Shown piece after piece: positions 14,401-29,400 of a stretch of 64,000 nt of DNA. The notes beneath the pieces were generated by a model. The model saw nothing but the letters and a program-made list of their open reading frames with translations. It did no database searches and had not been told where the DNA came from. Numbering within the stretch: the first letter of the stretch is position 1; each line of letters starts with the position of its first letter. Origin of the DNA: Malurus cyaneus samueli (lineage: Eukaryota; Chordata; Aves; Passeriformes; Maluridae); assembly GCA_009741485.1 (NCBI GenBank), contig CM019220.1, positions 27,345,048 through 27,409,047 on the forward strand. Direction: 5' to 3'. Position numbers and translations under genes: made by a program.

Positions 14401-17400
14401 TGAGATTTAATAACAAGACAAAAGCGTGCTTCTCTCCCACTTGCTTTTCAAGCTCTGAGAAGGTCAAGTTGGCAGACTGTAGGTGGGCTCACTATCTCCT
14501 GTGCTTTTCACAGCTAGAGAAGATTTTTTTCTGTCAAGACTGCTAATGTGGCAGTTGGGAAAACAGGTATATTTGTCCTATGTGTGTGCATGCGTGTTTG
14601 TGTGCCTCACATTATCCAAGAGTTATTCATATTGTCCAAGATTGCTGGTTTCTCTGTGTTTTGTGTTTAGATCTGGCCTTATGCTGTGACTATCTTCCAA
14701 ATAAAACTTAGTCTGAAGAAGATCTTGGAATTGGGTCAGATTTTAGAAGATGTTGGCTTGGAGCTCAACAGTGGTCAAAAAAACCAGTTGGCTGTTAGGA
14801 AGTAGGAGGAAAAGAGAATGCAGCGCACTGTCACGCTCTGTAAATAAATCCATGGTATAGGCAGCTATTTGATGCTATGTACAGCATCACAGGGGTTAAC
14901 TAATCAACAGCAGAACATTGTTATTTCCATGGGATAAAAGTTTCACCTGGAACAGCTGTTTTGATGTGTTAGAGGCAGAGGGCTGCAGCCATGTAGGAAA
15001 CTAATTCACCGTTGTGCTGGAGCTTGAGGGCTGTTGCCTGTGCTTGCCAACAAGAGAGGACACCTCCCTCTACAATTTTTTCCTCTCAGTTTTCCTCCAT
15101 TTGTAAGTGACCAGCTTTGCCACTCTCTGGTGGTTTTGAGGGAGCAGGGAGAAACCACAAAGTGTAAATTGGAAAATCCAGAGTCTCTAGCAGGGTTATC
15201 TCAGCTAACACTAGTGCTTGTGTGTGCTGGGGCTGAAAGGAAAGAGCCCCATTGTTCTGGAGGATAAACTGGTGCTGTTGGTTCTTGCCAGCTGAAGGCC
15301 TTGTTTTTCTGAGGATTTCTAAGGATCATTGGTGCATCTGGTTGAGGCAGGATGCCCTGTGGAAGTATCTGCTACTCATGATAATGGTCTGTTGCTTCCT
15401 TTAGATACAAGGCTGATTCAGTGTGCTTATGATTAGTGTGAGGTACCAGCACAGGCTGTTCTGGCATCAGTAATCCTTGTGGCATGAGAAGGAGAGGGTG
15501 GAACTGTAATGAAAAATGTCACCAAAATGGAATTCATTGTAGGTGAGTCTTGCGTTCTATGATATAAAAAGTCATTGGATTAAAAAGGAAAGTGTTTTAA
15601 TATGGTAGCTCTGAGCTGTGTCTGCTCTGTGAAGCAAACCTGCTGCAAACCTCCTGCTCTGCTTTTTGTCTTTTTGTCTTTTTGTCGTAACTCATTAGCT
15701 TAGCTTAAGGTCAGATTCTAGATGGTTTCCACAGACATGTAGAAGACAAAAGCCAGTGCCATCCCTGAGAATGCTGGAATTCAGTCCTTGAGTTACTTTC
15801 TTGCTCAGTGATTGCTTCCTGTCAGTATCATTTACTTAGCTACTGACGTAATGTAAATCAAAGGCTTTGCCATAATCTAAGCCACTCAGAGACCTCTGTG
15901 ACTCATGTGAGTGAATAAATCTCATCTGGGTGAGCCTCTGTAGCGTGGGAATTGAATGTTTGCTACCAAGTCAGAAATAATGGCCTATCATATTGGGGTT
16001 GCTGCTGCTCAGTTTTAGTTGATTTCTTCAGCTTTCGCTCATCAGTGTTTGCTCCTTGAAGCAAGGGCGTATTCAAGCTTGACTCTGGCCAAGCAGTTGC
16101 CTGGGAATGTCTCTTTTTTTTGGAGTCGATGATGAACAAGTTGTGGAATGATATGAGCAACTGGATTGGTAGCTTCCTGCTTTATTTTCAGCTACTCCAG
16201 AAGGGAACAGTGACAAGTCGTGTTGTTGGGAAAGCAAAAGCACAACACAGCAATTTCATAATTGTTTGCAAAATCGTCCTGATTTCTGAGGTTGGATTGG
16301 ACATAAAGAAAGACTTTTCATTTTACGGTGAGGGTGACGAGGCCTTGGTACAGGTTCCACAGAGAAGCTGTAGCTGCTCCATCCCTGGAAGTGTTCAAGG
16401 CCAGGGTGGACAGGGCTTGGAGCAACCTGGGATAGTGACAGATGAAAGAGGGGGTTGGACTGGATGCTCTCTGCAGGTTTCTTCCCAGCCAGGCCGCTCT
16501 GTAGGTCTGTGATTCTATGCCAGGGTGTGAAATGCAGAGTGGGATAGGTCATGAGCCTGAGCAGAGGTTGTGCTCTGAGGACTAGAATTGTCTTGCAGCA
16601 CAGGAGCCACTGTCAGTGGCATAGAGGAGAGCAGAGGAGGGAAATGACTGAGCATCTGACAGAGAAGGGGTTCCCTTTTGCTTCTGAAGAAATGTGGAGA
16701 TAGAGAATAAAATCAGACTAAACAGGAATTCACTGACAGCAGTGAATTTCCGAGGTCTGCCGGCTGCGTACAGCCTTACTTTCCCCCTTTGAGGTTCTCT
16801 GTGAATTTCTTTTGTTACTAAACCTCTCTCTGCAGAGTCACTGACAGATCCCTTCTGGTTTGCACCTCAGCTTCTGCTCTGGAGTTCCAGATCTGCTGGG
16901 TCTGTCACCTCATCTGCTTCCTTCTGCTTGAGCTCTGCACCCACTTGTCCAATCCTGTTCTCCTTTTGTAGGCTCCAAGAGAAGCAGAAAAGCTGTGCTT
17001 GGATGGCATTGTGGTCTTTCATTAGCTTCATGCAATATGATTTGCTGTCCAGTTTTGGAGTTTTTTAATGGATGTTGTACCAGAATATTACAGTCCCTGT
17101 AAGACCTCTCCTCTGACAGCATTGCTGTTCCTGCAGTGTCTAGACTTGTTACCCCTGTAGTGGATCTGCTTTACTGTTGCTGGAAGAATTGCAGCCATGA
17201 CCAGGCCCCCATTACTCTGCAGGAACTCTTGACAGGCTATCAGTTTTGTGTCCCATAGTTTTTTCCTGTTTGTTGATTGGATTTCTGCGTGTTTATTGCC
17301 TTTAAATACTATAGTCCTTTCTCCTTTGTCCTCATCTCTGATCACCTTTCCTCTGTTTTGATTTTGTTTTTTTCACTCTGTGTTTTGGTTCTTTTTACTC

Positions 17401-20400
17401 TTCTGGCATACTGCGATGTTTAACAATTGAAGGATTAAAAAAAAAAATAATCCTGTTTGTTTTAATGAATGCATCCTTTCTGAATATCGGTTCTAAACCT
17501 CTGCTGCTTTTTTCTTAATGCATGTGTGTGGAATTTTGAAATCTGCTTGTGTTGGTCATTCATGTTGCTGGTGTGCAAAGCTGCTGGATCTTCACAATTC
17601 TGCTGCTGTTGCTTTTTTTCAGCTTTTCATTCTGTGCTGGCAGCTGTCAGGCCTGTCTTGTGTTTGTTTTGTGCAGAACGCCTTCCTCAAGCTGTTCCCC
17701 ACCGTAACACTGCTCAGATGGGAAGGGCTGTAAGCGGGCTGCTCCACACACCGAGGATGGCAGGGAGCGGCTGCAGCATCTCCAACATGCGCGTGAAATT
17801 TCCCTGGGAAATGCCTGTGTGCTGTGCTAGACCCAAGTGATGAGGTGTTCCTCCAAATCTGTCTTTGTTATTAGCTGCCCGAGCTTTGGGCTGTGTGAAT
17901 GTGGGGGGAGGTGAAACGCTCTCCCTGAAGCTGTTTGTGATGCTCTTGGTGATGTAGCACTGAAACCTTGTAAACGTCCTTGAAAATATCCGATGTGTGT
18001 GTGGGTGTTGCCTTGGGAGGAGCAGGTGTTTGAGCTGGGAATTCTTGCTTTAGCTCTCTCCTCCCTGCACCCCCTTCTGCAATGAGTCTGTGTCCTTTGT
18101 GTCACCTCCATATGTCAAGGATGTGTCCCAGGACTGAATGTGCAGGTCCCAGCTCAAAGGGGAAAACTTCCCTCCATAAGCTGCTGTTGCTTCTGACACC
18201 GAGTGTGAACGTGCTTGAAACCTCCAATAATAGAATTTGCAAGAAAGGAAAAGTTCCCAGGAAAGGGGAAAAGCTGTGTAGGGATTAATCTCGATACCTC
18301 TCCCCTAGGCCCAGTGTTGGCCACCCTGGTAACTTGATAAAGTGACAGATGGCAGTTTACCTTATCTGGATAAACTGCTTTAGGTAGCAAATTACTGTAC
18401 ATTGCTTCTTCCTTGCTGTTTGGGTGAAATTTTTTTTTTTTTATTGCATCATTAGCCCCTGCTTTTATCTTGACCATGCCAGATCACCTTTTAAGGGCAT
18501 ATTTTGTGTCTGAGAGTTTTGTAACAGGCTGTCAGAAAACTGCACTTTGTTTGAGAGGAGCTGAGATAGTGGTTTGTGGTCCAAAAAGCCTCTCTGGTGA
18601 GGTCAGATGACCTCAGTCTGCAGGACACCTCAAACAGATTCTGTCATTTCCAACAACTTGCTTCAAAGCCAAGAGGATTTTTCTGTTCCTGTGGTCCAAA
18701 GGATTAAAGGCAGTGGGATCTTACTTTAAGAGTCAGATTGACCAGGTTCTGTAGCAGTAGTTGGAAGGGAGAAAAGAGACCTGCTGTGGGTAGCTCCTGG
18801 GAGACTGTGAAGTAGGGATCCCACTGAAAACTAAAGACATTGGTGCCTTAAATAATAATTAGAAAAATAAGGTATAAAATCCACACTGCTTCATGTTGCT
18901 TTAACAATTTGTCTGTGCAGTGTAGTGCTGGCTGTGAGAATAGCTGTGGGAAGCTCTACTTTAATTAAAGTCAGTGCAATTAACTGAGGAGCAATAAATG
19001 AGCATCTGAAACTAACACTGTTTTCAGTGCTTTGACTTTCCTTCTGCAAATAGAGCATTTCCATGTTGTGAGTGCCTTCTGCCAAATCACAGGAATCAGT
19101 TGTGTTAATATTTATGGAACTAATTAACTTTTTTGTTTTCTTTCCCTCCCTCTAGCTGTGGCTAAGTCTCTGTTCTTAAAATTAACATTAAAAAACCAAA
19201 AGACTCCAATTAGCTCGTGGTCATGGATACTGAACACCACACAAACACAAACATTTTCCAGAGAGCCCAAACCTTCCAAAACATTTTGCAGTCTGCTCCA
19301 GGGGAGGAGGCTGTCGGTGGTGGGAAGAGCTGAAATGAGTCCTAGGAGTTTGAAGGATGTGTAAGATCCCTCTAGCTTCTTGTTGTGGTTGGTTCCTTGG
19401 CTGTGCCTGCTGTGTAGTGCTTACCAGTAGCACTGGTGGAAGGTATGTGTGTGCTCTGGAGCAGCGTTTCCATGCTGCTGGGTGGCTGGGGAGGAGGATA
19501 TGGCTCTGTTGCCTTGAATGGCCATTTTCTAATAGTGACATAGACATGGTTAAGGGGTTAAAAAGGGTTTTACTTTGGTATTTGGGATTCCAGGTGCACA
19601 ACTTGATGGCAGAAAGCACACATGGGTATAGCATGGATACAAGTTTTATAGATTTCAGGAATTAGCATATCTATCTAGGATTCTTCAATAAGAAACTTAA
19701 CACATGCAGTAAAGTCTCCTTATTCTAATGAATCCTCCCCCAGATGAGGCCAGAGCCCAGTTTACACAAGATGTTCTGGACAGAAGGCTTCATCCAAGGC
19801 TGGAGCCTCGGGTTTAAGATAGCACAGGGCATGCTGACTCCTTCCTGAGGATGTTTGGTCTCTCTGCCTAGCAGAACTCCTAAACTAAGTTGGAATATCA
19901 GGCTACAGGAATTAAAAGCGTATAGGCCAAGGGGTACAAAGGATACATAAAGGGTACAGAAAATGTATAAAAGGATATAAAACTATAAAAAGAGTACATG
20001 AAAGGAAAGGCAAAAATCATCAGGCATCAGCTCAGTGAGGGACTGGAGACTTCTTTGGAGAAGCTCCTGAGGTGCTGTTCTGTGCTTTAGCAAAGCCATC
20101 TTCCAGCCTTTGTAAAAGTTAGGTGCTCAAACAGGGTCTTTTTGGATCAAACGTACCAGTGCCTTGTGCCACTGAAAGGCTTGCTGAATTTGGGGCTGGT
20201 GTGCCCCCTTGCCTTCCTGCCCAGGTGTGGTGGGGCATGGTATTGCATGTCATGCTGTGTCTTGCTCTGTGTTATCATGATTCCTGAAGCTTTAAAAAGA
20301 TACTAATCTAGACTGGTATTCTCCTGCAAAATGAATTTAAAATGATTGGACATCCTTACTTAGACAAAAATAGATCAGCGCTGCTCAGGAGAGTACTGAA

Positions 20401-23400
20401 GCTGCAGCATTACAAAAGAGGGTTATGAACTGAAATTCTTGTCTTTGCTGCACTAATGTTAAAGCTTTGACATAATTGAGTTATAAAATTATAAATTCTG
20501 CAAAGAGAGGTAGAACGGCACTGCGCTGGTGCCGAAGGGCAAGCACAAGTTCCAGTAACGAAACCTGGTGGGGTGTGAGAGGGATGGCTTAACTCTGCAG
20601 GAATTGAGATGCCAAATCCCAAGAGGGGTGAGGAAGCACTTGTGGAAAGGGCAGATTGATAGCCCTGGAAGTCAGAGCTCTTTCCTTGTGACCAGAGGTG
20701 GTATGGTGTTGTGTCAAGCTGTCAAATATCTCTCTGAAATACATGTCCTGGGAGTTTAATAGGCACTGTTTAGGAAATTGGTAGAGGCTGGTGAAGGGTG
20801 GATGGCATGAAGGTCTCCCTCTTATGAGTTGCCCTTTCTGACTTCTTTTGGTATGTTTTTGAGGTGTGGGAATATGTCAGCCTCCTCCTTCTGCTGATAC
20901 CTTTGGGAAGTACCTACGTGAGAAATGTTGCTTGGGGGTTATATTTCACAACCTTCTGTGCTATATAAATCACATTTCTGATTTACTGAGATAAATCTCT
21001 GCCCTGCTAATGTGGATCTTACTGAGTTACAGGCTGCATCACAGGGAGATCTCAAGAGTTCATGTCTTGCACTCAGACCTAGGGGGATCTATAGTATTAT
21101 TCTGTTGTGTGCAAGTTATCCTTTATTCTGGTCTTGGTGAGCAATTTATGGACCAAGGTTTTCTTTATGCTTGGGTGGAAATGCACGTGTCAGCTGAAGA
21201 TCTGTTTATCCCCTTCAGCATTTCAGAGTGGCACTACTGATGCTCATATGTGGCATAAATGGTAACAGCATCTAATTTGGGCTTAGATTTTTAGTCAAGT
21301 GGGTTGTGAAAGTGGTCTTTTGTTGGTTTTGTTTGTTTTTTTCTAAATTAAGCTTTTAACACTGTAAATCTCTATGTTGTCTGAGCTAAATGTGGGAAAC
21401 ACAGCTATGCAAGGATTAAATGCAGTGGGTACTGGAATATTCTGGGTTGTTTGAAATGGTAATTTGGACAGATTTAGACTGAATTAGCAGTGTTGCAAAT
21501 GTTCCATAAGGCTAACCACAGAAAATTCTGGAGAAAATCCTGCTGCAGAAGAGTAGGCTATCCAAGCAGATCTTCAAGCAAGAGGGGAGTGAGCTGGAAG
21601 GTGCTTAGTGATATTGATAACCAACTCCAATGAAGTATTGTGTTTTTGAGAGTCCCAGGCAGGAAATCTGAGAAAAAATGGGGCACACAGACTTGTTTTC
21701 TGACGGACTTGTGCCGTGTTCTCGACTGCTTGGAGAACACACAGCAAATCAACGGATACACTTTAAAAATTTTGGCTTCTATGAATGTTGTGGACGTTTG
21801 TGCATGGGGTGGCTGTGCATGTACGTACTCTGGGCTGATTTCCCTCTGTTGCATTTCCTAGCTCCGTGGCTTTTTAACTTTGTTTTTCCTTATGTCTATT
21901 TTCCTCGCCAAGATTATTTGTAAATTCAGGTCACTGAGTGTTATGTAATGGGAATGGGCTTCTTTAGCATGGAGAGGACATTTCCAGCTGCCACGGGTAC
22001 AGGCTGTGTCTATACAGGCAGCAGTTATTTTGCAATGTGCTTTGAGTTGAAATTACCTGGTGTGCCTGTTGACAGGGAGGCATGGGGAGGCTGCAGGAAT
22101 TCTTCTGCCAGAAATCACAATTTTAAATTGCTTTGTTCAGTGACACTTTCATATTGTGCTCAGCAAAGCCTCTGGCTATTGCTTTTGATTCATGCCAGTA
22201 ATTTGTGACTGCAGTGCTGGACTTAGGGCTGGGCTTAGGTGTGTTTCTCTGCAGCTGCAGGTGTGCTTGTTGTTTTACTGCTGATACCTGATTTTTATTT
22301 ATGGAAATAGCGTACAGATGTCTTGATACTGTTTATGTGGGGTTATTGTAGCTTCATGTATTTTCTTCCTCCAAAATAGAGGGCATTGGCCTGTTTACCT
22401 GTATTGGGTGTAAGTGGCAAGGTTTTGGTAGCAGGACAGAAACCAGACCTGTCACACTCAGGGCACAGCCAGGTGCTAAGAGCTTGAGGGCACCCAGGGC
22501 AGCCAGAGCTGAGCCTGTCAGGCACAGTGATGCTGGCACTGGGAAAAATAATTAAGAAGGATAGGAAAAAAGTGAGAGAGCTGTGTGAACACTGAGGTCA
22601 GAAAAGGAGGAAACGAGGTGCTACCAGGACCCCAGTGGGTAACTGTGAGGAGGAAGGAGCAGCAGAGAGTGACTGTAATGCCATTCCCTGGCCCTGTGCA
22701 TTGCTCAAGGGAGCCAGGAATGACGAAGTCAGAATGAAGGAGTGGAGCTGAGAAGGGGGTGGATGGGGGAAGGTGTTTTAGTGTCTGTTTTTCACCATCT
22801 GATTCTATTTTAATTGGTAGTACATTGCATTAATTTTCCCTGAGTCAAGTCTGTTTTGCCTGTGATGGTAATTGGCAAGTCATCTCCCTGTTGTTTACCT
22901 CAGCCCACAACTTTTCATCCTATTTTTCTCCCCTGTTCTTTTGAGGAGGGAGGGAGCAGCTGGCTGGGCATCTGCCAGCTGGCCAAGGTTAACCCACAGC
23001 ATCACAGTAGTTCAGTAAAAACTTAGATGAAATGCAGTACCAGGTAGCACTGTTGCTCCATGGCTGTTCCTCTCCCTTCCTTCATGCCTTTTTCAACTGA
23101 ATATCTTCTGAGCATTGTGCAGATGCAGAGACACCCTTGCATGAGCACTGAATTCCTTTGCTTTTAATTCATTGTCACATGTGTTGAAGCTCAAGTCATT
23201 CTTCCATGTGTCTGTGGTACCTGTATCCCTGTAACAATGTTGTGGCCCTTGTGTCCTGAAGGTCAGAGTTAGGAACCTCTCCTCTCTATTCATTCAGGGA
23301 AAGGGAACAGAACAGGACACAGCTGTACACTCCCACCTACATTCAGGGAAGTTCAGAACAGATCTTGGGCCCATCCAGGTGTTTCTTCTGCCTGTCTTTC

Positions 23401-26400
23401 TTGTGTGGGAGGCACTGCTCCAGCTGTGCCTGCATTGCTGACAGCTCTGTAGCAGGAGAGGACATATTTGTGGCAGAGCAGAACGGATGTCTTTTGAGAG
23501 TGTTCTTTTTCAGCTGTTAGATGTGCTCATTAGAGGGCAGCAGAATAACTCTTCCTTTTTCTAGGTCAGGTCTATATTTTTGAATGATATTTTTCATCTC
23601 TGCAGGGCACAGAACAAAATTTTCCAGTTCCTCCTTCAGTTTTTCCTGGTGCATTAAGTGTATGAAACAGCATTGCTCATATGAAAACCTTCGTGTGTAA
23701 AGAAACATGGAGTATTTATAGTCAAACTTCCTTCTTGGAAGCTTGGGAGGGCTGCAGGCTCAAAGGAGAGAGAGCTTCTCTGAGATTAAACTGCAAATGG
23801 TCAGCACAGTATGTGCAAAAACAGCCAAAATAATGCTTCACAGTAAACTTGTTTTTTGCTCAGCCTTATTTGACCTATATGTCCATATGCATCTATGGAT
23901 TTGTTTGCTATACTCCAGCTGCTGCTGCCACCTTTTTCTGCTTGAAGAAAATGTTAAAGAACCAGCTTTGCTTCATGTGAAAGTAATCTTTAAATGAGAT
24001 CTGATAGTACAACTCCCACCATCTTATGGAATGTAAATACTATAAATAATTATGGCACTGTCTTTAAAGGCTAAGCGACGCTGGGATTTGGAGTTCAGCA
24101 TCACAATACTTAAAATGCATTATTTATTATGTAACATTCATAGAAGAAGGCTGTAGCACTGGCTTCACAGTCAGTGTGTTTCAGGCTTCTGAAACAGCTG
24201 CATGAAAATTCTGGCTAGAAGTGAACATCTCCCATGCACATCTTACTGGTGATATTTTGCCTGCTGTTGACTTTTGGAGGAGGTAAGCTGGTTCAAGACT
24301 GATGGAATAGCAGGAAGTTTTTTGAGTTTTTTAGCTATAGCAGCATCAGCCATTGGTTTCCAGCAGCTGACTGATTTTGGAAGGTCCTCAGTGGAAGTGA
24401 AGCTTTATTAACTCATCTTTGCTCCTTGGCCTGACATAGAGAGAGGCCAGTCCTTGGGAGGATTGGCAGGGGGCGACAGGACACCTTTCTCTCTTAGCTG
24501 CAGTCTGTTGTGTTTTGACATCGTGCAGGTTTCCTTATCTCCCTACCCTTTACCCAAAGGTTCATGTGTCCACCCAAATGGTCAAATCCCTCTGGACTTC
24601 GTGGGTGCCTTGTGTTCCCACATGCATGGAGGGTGTACCACAGCAGCATTACTTGGCTGCTGCTTTCTGCCCTGAATTATTTTTAGGGTGACAATATCCC
24701 AAACCCCCAAACTGCTGAAATGGAACAGCCTTCTCAGTGCTCTCAAATGTAGCTCCTGGCACAGTGGCTTGGATCAGTTCCGCCTCCTGGAAAAGTCCAG
24801 ATTGTGCTTTGCACTCTCGGTTTGGGATCCGCCATGTAGCTGGCATTTCTTCACATCATGCTGTGACACCTCAGCAAAGTCAGGACTAATGGGGAGCTCC
24901 TCATCAGGGAAGGAAAGCTGAACAAAGCCAGAAAAATGTGAACAATGGCTCATAGCTCTTGGCAGCTCTTGGGCTATTAGGTAAAATTAATATCCTGTCA
25001 GCGGGGTAAAAAGATTAAACTCAGTCTTACACCAAGTGAGAAACATGATGAGTCTGTAGGCGTGTGTATCTAAATCCATTGGACTGTGATCCATGTTAGG
25101 AAATTAGCAGATATTGTGCTTATGCCACGGCCCTCTTCATGCAGAGAAACATTCTTCCTGCCAGCATCTTCTGTGCAATGTGGAAAGATCTGCTGGTTTC
25201 CCTTGTACAATGAAAGTCTCTCTCTTGGGGGAACCAACATGGCATTTTGTTGGGGATGCAGGTGTTCTCAGTAAGGTGTGGTTTTTTGGGTGTGGTGAGC
25301 CTAAGTATTGCATATACTACTTGGGAAGGGGTGTGTAGCTTTTCTGTTCAGGGAGCACTTCCTTCACAGGAAGGGTGCCAGTCCTTGTTTCCCTGTACGC
25401 GTGGGGATACTGAATCAGAGAGGTGGGGGCATGGGCAGTCTCAAGGTTTGCTGCTGCAGTCCGAGACCTGAGATCAAGGCAATGCCAAATGTCTGGCAGC
25501 TCTGAAAGCTGACAAGGAACGTCAGAGAAGCACCTACTCATGGTAGTTTGTTCCTTTGTGATCCCCTGTTATTTGTTTTAACATCACGGGTGATCTTGCC
25601 ACAGCTCTGTTCTGGCAGCTGCTGATTTCATCTCTGTGTGAGGTGGATGGGGCTGGACCTGTTTGTGCTAGTGCAGACAGTGTAAATGAGACTTTGTCTG
25701 CCTATGCTGCTGGCAGGGGAGAGCGTCAAGTACAAAGTGGCAGAGCCCTGTCATTTTTTGCAATTTTTGCTTGCTTTAAAGTGGATTCTACCAGGAAATG
25801 TTGTTCCAAGATGGGTGACCAATGCTGACCTGCAAGGTTCAAATAAAGGGGAAGAGGTGATGGTCTGGAGGAAAAAAATCCAACAAAACAAAGCAACAGA
25901 ACAGCTTCTGCCATTCCTAAAGGGGCCCAGATCTTAATTTTCCTTTTTTAAAAGATTTCTTCTACATTTAAGTGAGCCTAATGGTCATACTGGAGTAGAG
26001 AAGCTTGCTCTAAGTCCTTGTTTGAAAAATAAGTCTTGTGTGACACGAGACACAAGTCTTGTGTGAGAATCATTGTGAGCAAGACAGAGTTCCCTGACAG
26101 GGGGCAAACCTAGCTTTGCCAGGAGATGAAGAATGCTGTGGGAGGTCTGCAGTGGGGTGATTGTCACCGGGGTCTGTCAGGGGGCTTGGTAGTGGGATGG
26201 TGCCGTATGTGCTTGGAGTCAGAGGAGGAGCAGGAGGGGGGGTGTGGATGTAGGTCTGGTCAGGGCAGAAGATGCTGTGTGTCTGTGTTGTGTAAGATGG
26301 CAGAGCAGTGATCCTGTTGGTGCCTCAGGGCTTTAGGGAGCTCTGAATTGTCAGCTGAAGCGGAAGAGCAGTTGGGACAGCACAAAAGCATCAGCCACCA

Positions 26401-29400
26401 GAAGTGGCAGTGGCAGCTGGAAGAGATGGTGAAGCAGTGTTTGGATGAGTTCCACTTACAGGGCAGTCTGTGCTCTCAGGAGAAGGGAAGGAGATTTGAT
26501 GTGCTTGGGCACCACCTGTGAGTGAATGTTTTCATGAGCTAGGCTTGTTGAACTGTGTAAGCAACATCACCACCATGGGGAAAAAGCCCCATCAAAAGCG
26601 GCAGTTGCCTGTGTCATGTTTGAATGCTAGAACTAGTAAGATCCTTTCATGGTTAAAGGGCCATTATGATCACACAGATATGTCATGCAGACACAGGATC
26701 ACCTGGATCTGTCCTTTAGGGGCTTCTGCTTGGCAGCTCCAGTCTGGACCTCAGACTCCTCTGGACCACCTCTGGACCACCTCACTGTGGTGAAACAGTT
26801 ACTTGTCTATGATACTGAGTTGTACAGTGCTGTGATTAAAAAAGTCATCTTCTTTCTTGTCTAGACATAAGCTCTGTGGGGCAGGAGGGAGTGCCTGGGT
26901 GCAGCAGATGCTTAGCTGCAGTGGATGCTGAGAGTGGGCTTGAGTTCCATCTCTGCTCCGGTCTCAGACCAGAGCAGAAAGGATTTTAATTTTTTTATAC
27001 TTCTCCAGGTGATTATTTTTCCAGCTCCATTCTTCAAATACTTCTCAATTTTGAAATCTGCTATATGTGCTCCTAAAAAGAGAGGGGAAGGATGGGAAGT
27101 GTTCTGCATTGCTGATCCTGCGTGTCAGTTGTTGCCCAGCTGAACTGGGGGCTGGAGATCAAACACAGGCCTGTCACAAGCTATTTGGGAAGCTTTCTCG
27201 GATAGTCTCACCCTCCCTCTTACTTTATGTTAGTGTTTTAATCCTCTGTGTGTGCACCCATTTACAAAGCCACTTATGGTGCAAGTGGTGTTGGAACTGA
27301 CTGATGAGAATGTGACTGGATTGAGTTAATAATTCTTAAATTATGTAAATAATGAAAGTCTGCTGGTGTTATACAGGCTGAGTTGTGGTGCTCTTCTCTA
27401 TGTCTAAATCTAAAATTACTTTGTATATGTTGCCTAAACAAACCATTTGGTAAAATAAATTAATATGATTACATTTAATATGTGGCTGTTCAGTGGTAGA
27501 AGATGTGGCTGGACTTAGTATTTCCTCAGTGCTCCTGAAATGCAGGTGTGTGGTTTCCTGGAGTGTAGGAGCTCTGACAGCTGCAGATGGTGGGATTAAC
27601 TCCTTGACGTATGCTTGTGCAATAGATAGGGCAGCATGGGGAGGGGGAGCACACTGCACTAATCTGCCACACAGATTTAACAATCAAGGGCAAGCTCTAA
27701 CATGTGATTACTTTTTTCATTTTCCTGTCAATGCACGGAGTGTTGTGAGTGGGGAAACTAACTCATGCCACGGGGAGCCTGAGACTAGACATGTTAAAGA
27801 ATCCAAAGAGGAGTGCCAGGAGAGGAGAATTAATCACCAGTTAAAATAACGCAGTGGAAATTTTGCCATGGTCCTAAAGCTCTGAGTAAGGTTCAGAATA
27901 ATTACTTCATAAAAAGAATTGATTAGAGCAGTCAGGAAGTGTCTCCAGAAACTCTGCTTCTGCTTTTCTGTCTGCTAGTATGTAGGCATTGCCCAAGTCT
28001 TTATGGCTGTGAATGTGAAGCCAGGTTCACTGAGCTTCCTTAGCACAGGGGCAAGAAAAGCACATGTGCCTCACCTCAAAGGAGGTATAGGAGCTCACTG
28101 CACTGTCTGCAGTCAGTGCTTTCCTTCCTGCGCATTCACATTTGTCTGCAGATCAGGTTTTCAGTATTGATACCAAAGGTGTGGAATACAAGTAGTGATT
28201 CAATGGATCAGAGCTCTTTTGCTTGGAAGAGATGACTGTGAGAAAGAGGAGCTGATAAATAGGATTGTCACAGAAACTAAACTTGTTCCCAGTCTCTTCC
28301 ACTGACATAAATGGGGAAAAAACAAGCTAGAAGATTCTGGGTTCAAGGTGGGCAAAGATCCTTCAGGAAAATGGCAGTTAAGCTGCAGGACTCCTTGCGC
28401 ATAGTTGTTCTGAATTTCCCATATCCACATGGATTCAAAGCAGATCCTCCAAAATAAAAATACATTGGGTGTGCTACATGCAGGCGTTCTCTACTTGGGC
28501 ATTACACAGAACTGTGGTCAGGCTTGGTATGTTCTTAGCCCAGTGGTGCTGTTTGCTGGTGGTAAAGCTGGATGCCAGGGCTCCAGTTCAAGTCCTCAAA
28601 ATGCCTTCTGTTAACGCTCTGTGAGATGTTGGTGTGTAGCCTCTGCCTGTGGCTAGCCAGACGAGATGAAAGGCTGGGGGGCTGCCCTTGGATGCTCCAG
28701 TGGGTGTTCCCTCCAGCCCAGTTTCTGTGGCTTTTCTTTGTCTCCTGAAGCTACAACGGAGATGGGGCAGAGGGGCTGCCAGTGGTACAGCTAAGCAATG
28801 CTGAAGTGGATTTTTTTTGTTTCTGCCCTGATCCCAGTCCCAAATATGTTCATGCAGTCACTCTGCCCCTTGTCTATTTTAGCATAAAGTCGTCACTGCA
28901 GTATTTCTACTGCAATTTAAACACTGGAATGAAAGTGTTAAGAATCTGACCTTGTACATGTTTTTAGTACAATTCTGTGGCAGGCCTGCTGGAACTGAGA
29001 ATAGCTGATTAAAATACTTACAGGGTACAAGTTAAGCTTTGGGCTTTTTTGTCCATTCTGCCTGTAGCGGTTTTTGTAACTGCCTGAAAATTGGTGTATC
29101 TTCCCAGTTTGTTTTGCAGTCATTAGTCTGTACTTACTTTCTTCTTTCCTGTGCTTCCTGCTGTCCTTTGGATCTATCATGGAATTGATTGGTGAGGAAA
29201 ATAGAACATGAAAAGAAATTTGTCCACTGTGCATGGCAGGAGTTTGCTGGTAGTGCTATCTGAGGTCAAGTACAGAATTGTAATGTAACTTTCTGCAAGA
29301 TACCAGGCATCTACTCCATGTTTCTTGCTTCAAGACAGAATGTGCTGGTTTTGTCTGAAAAATAAGGCCTATGGCCAGTACTGGGAATGTTGGCTACTTA

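Noticed and set aside
28576..28600. A short 'ccagttcaagtcc' resembling a tRNA T-arm
   Set aside because: No A-box or cloverleaf could be fitted around it.
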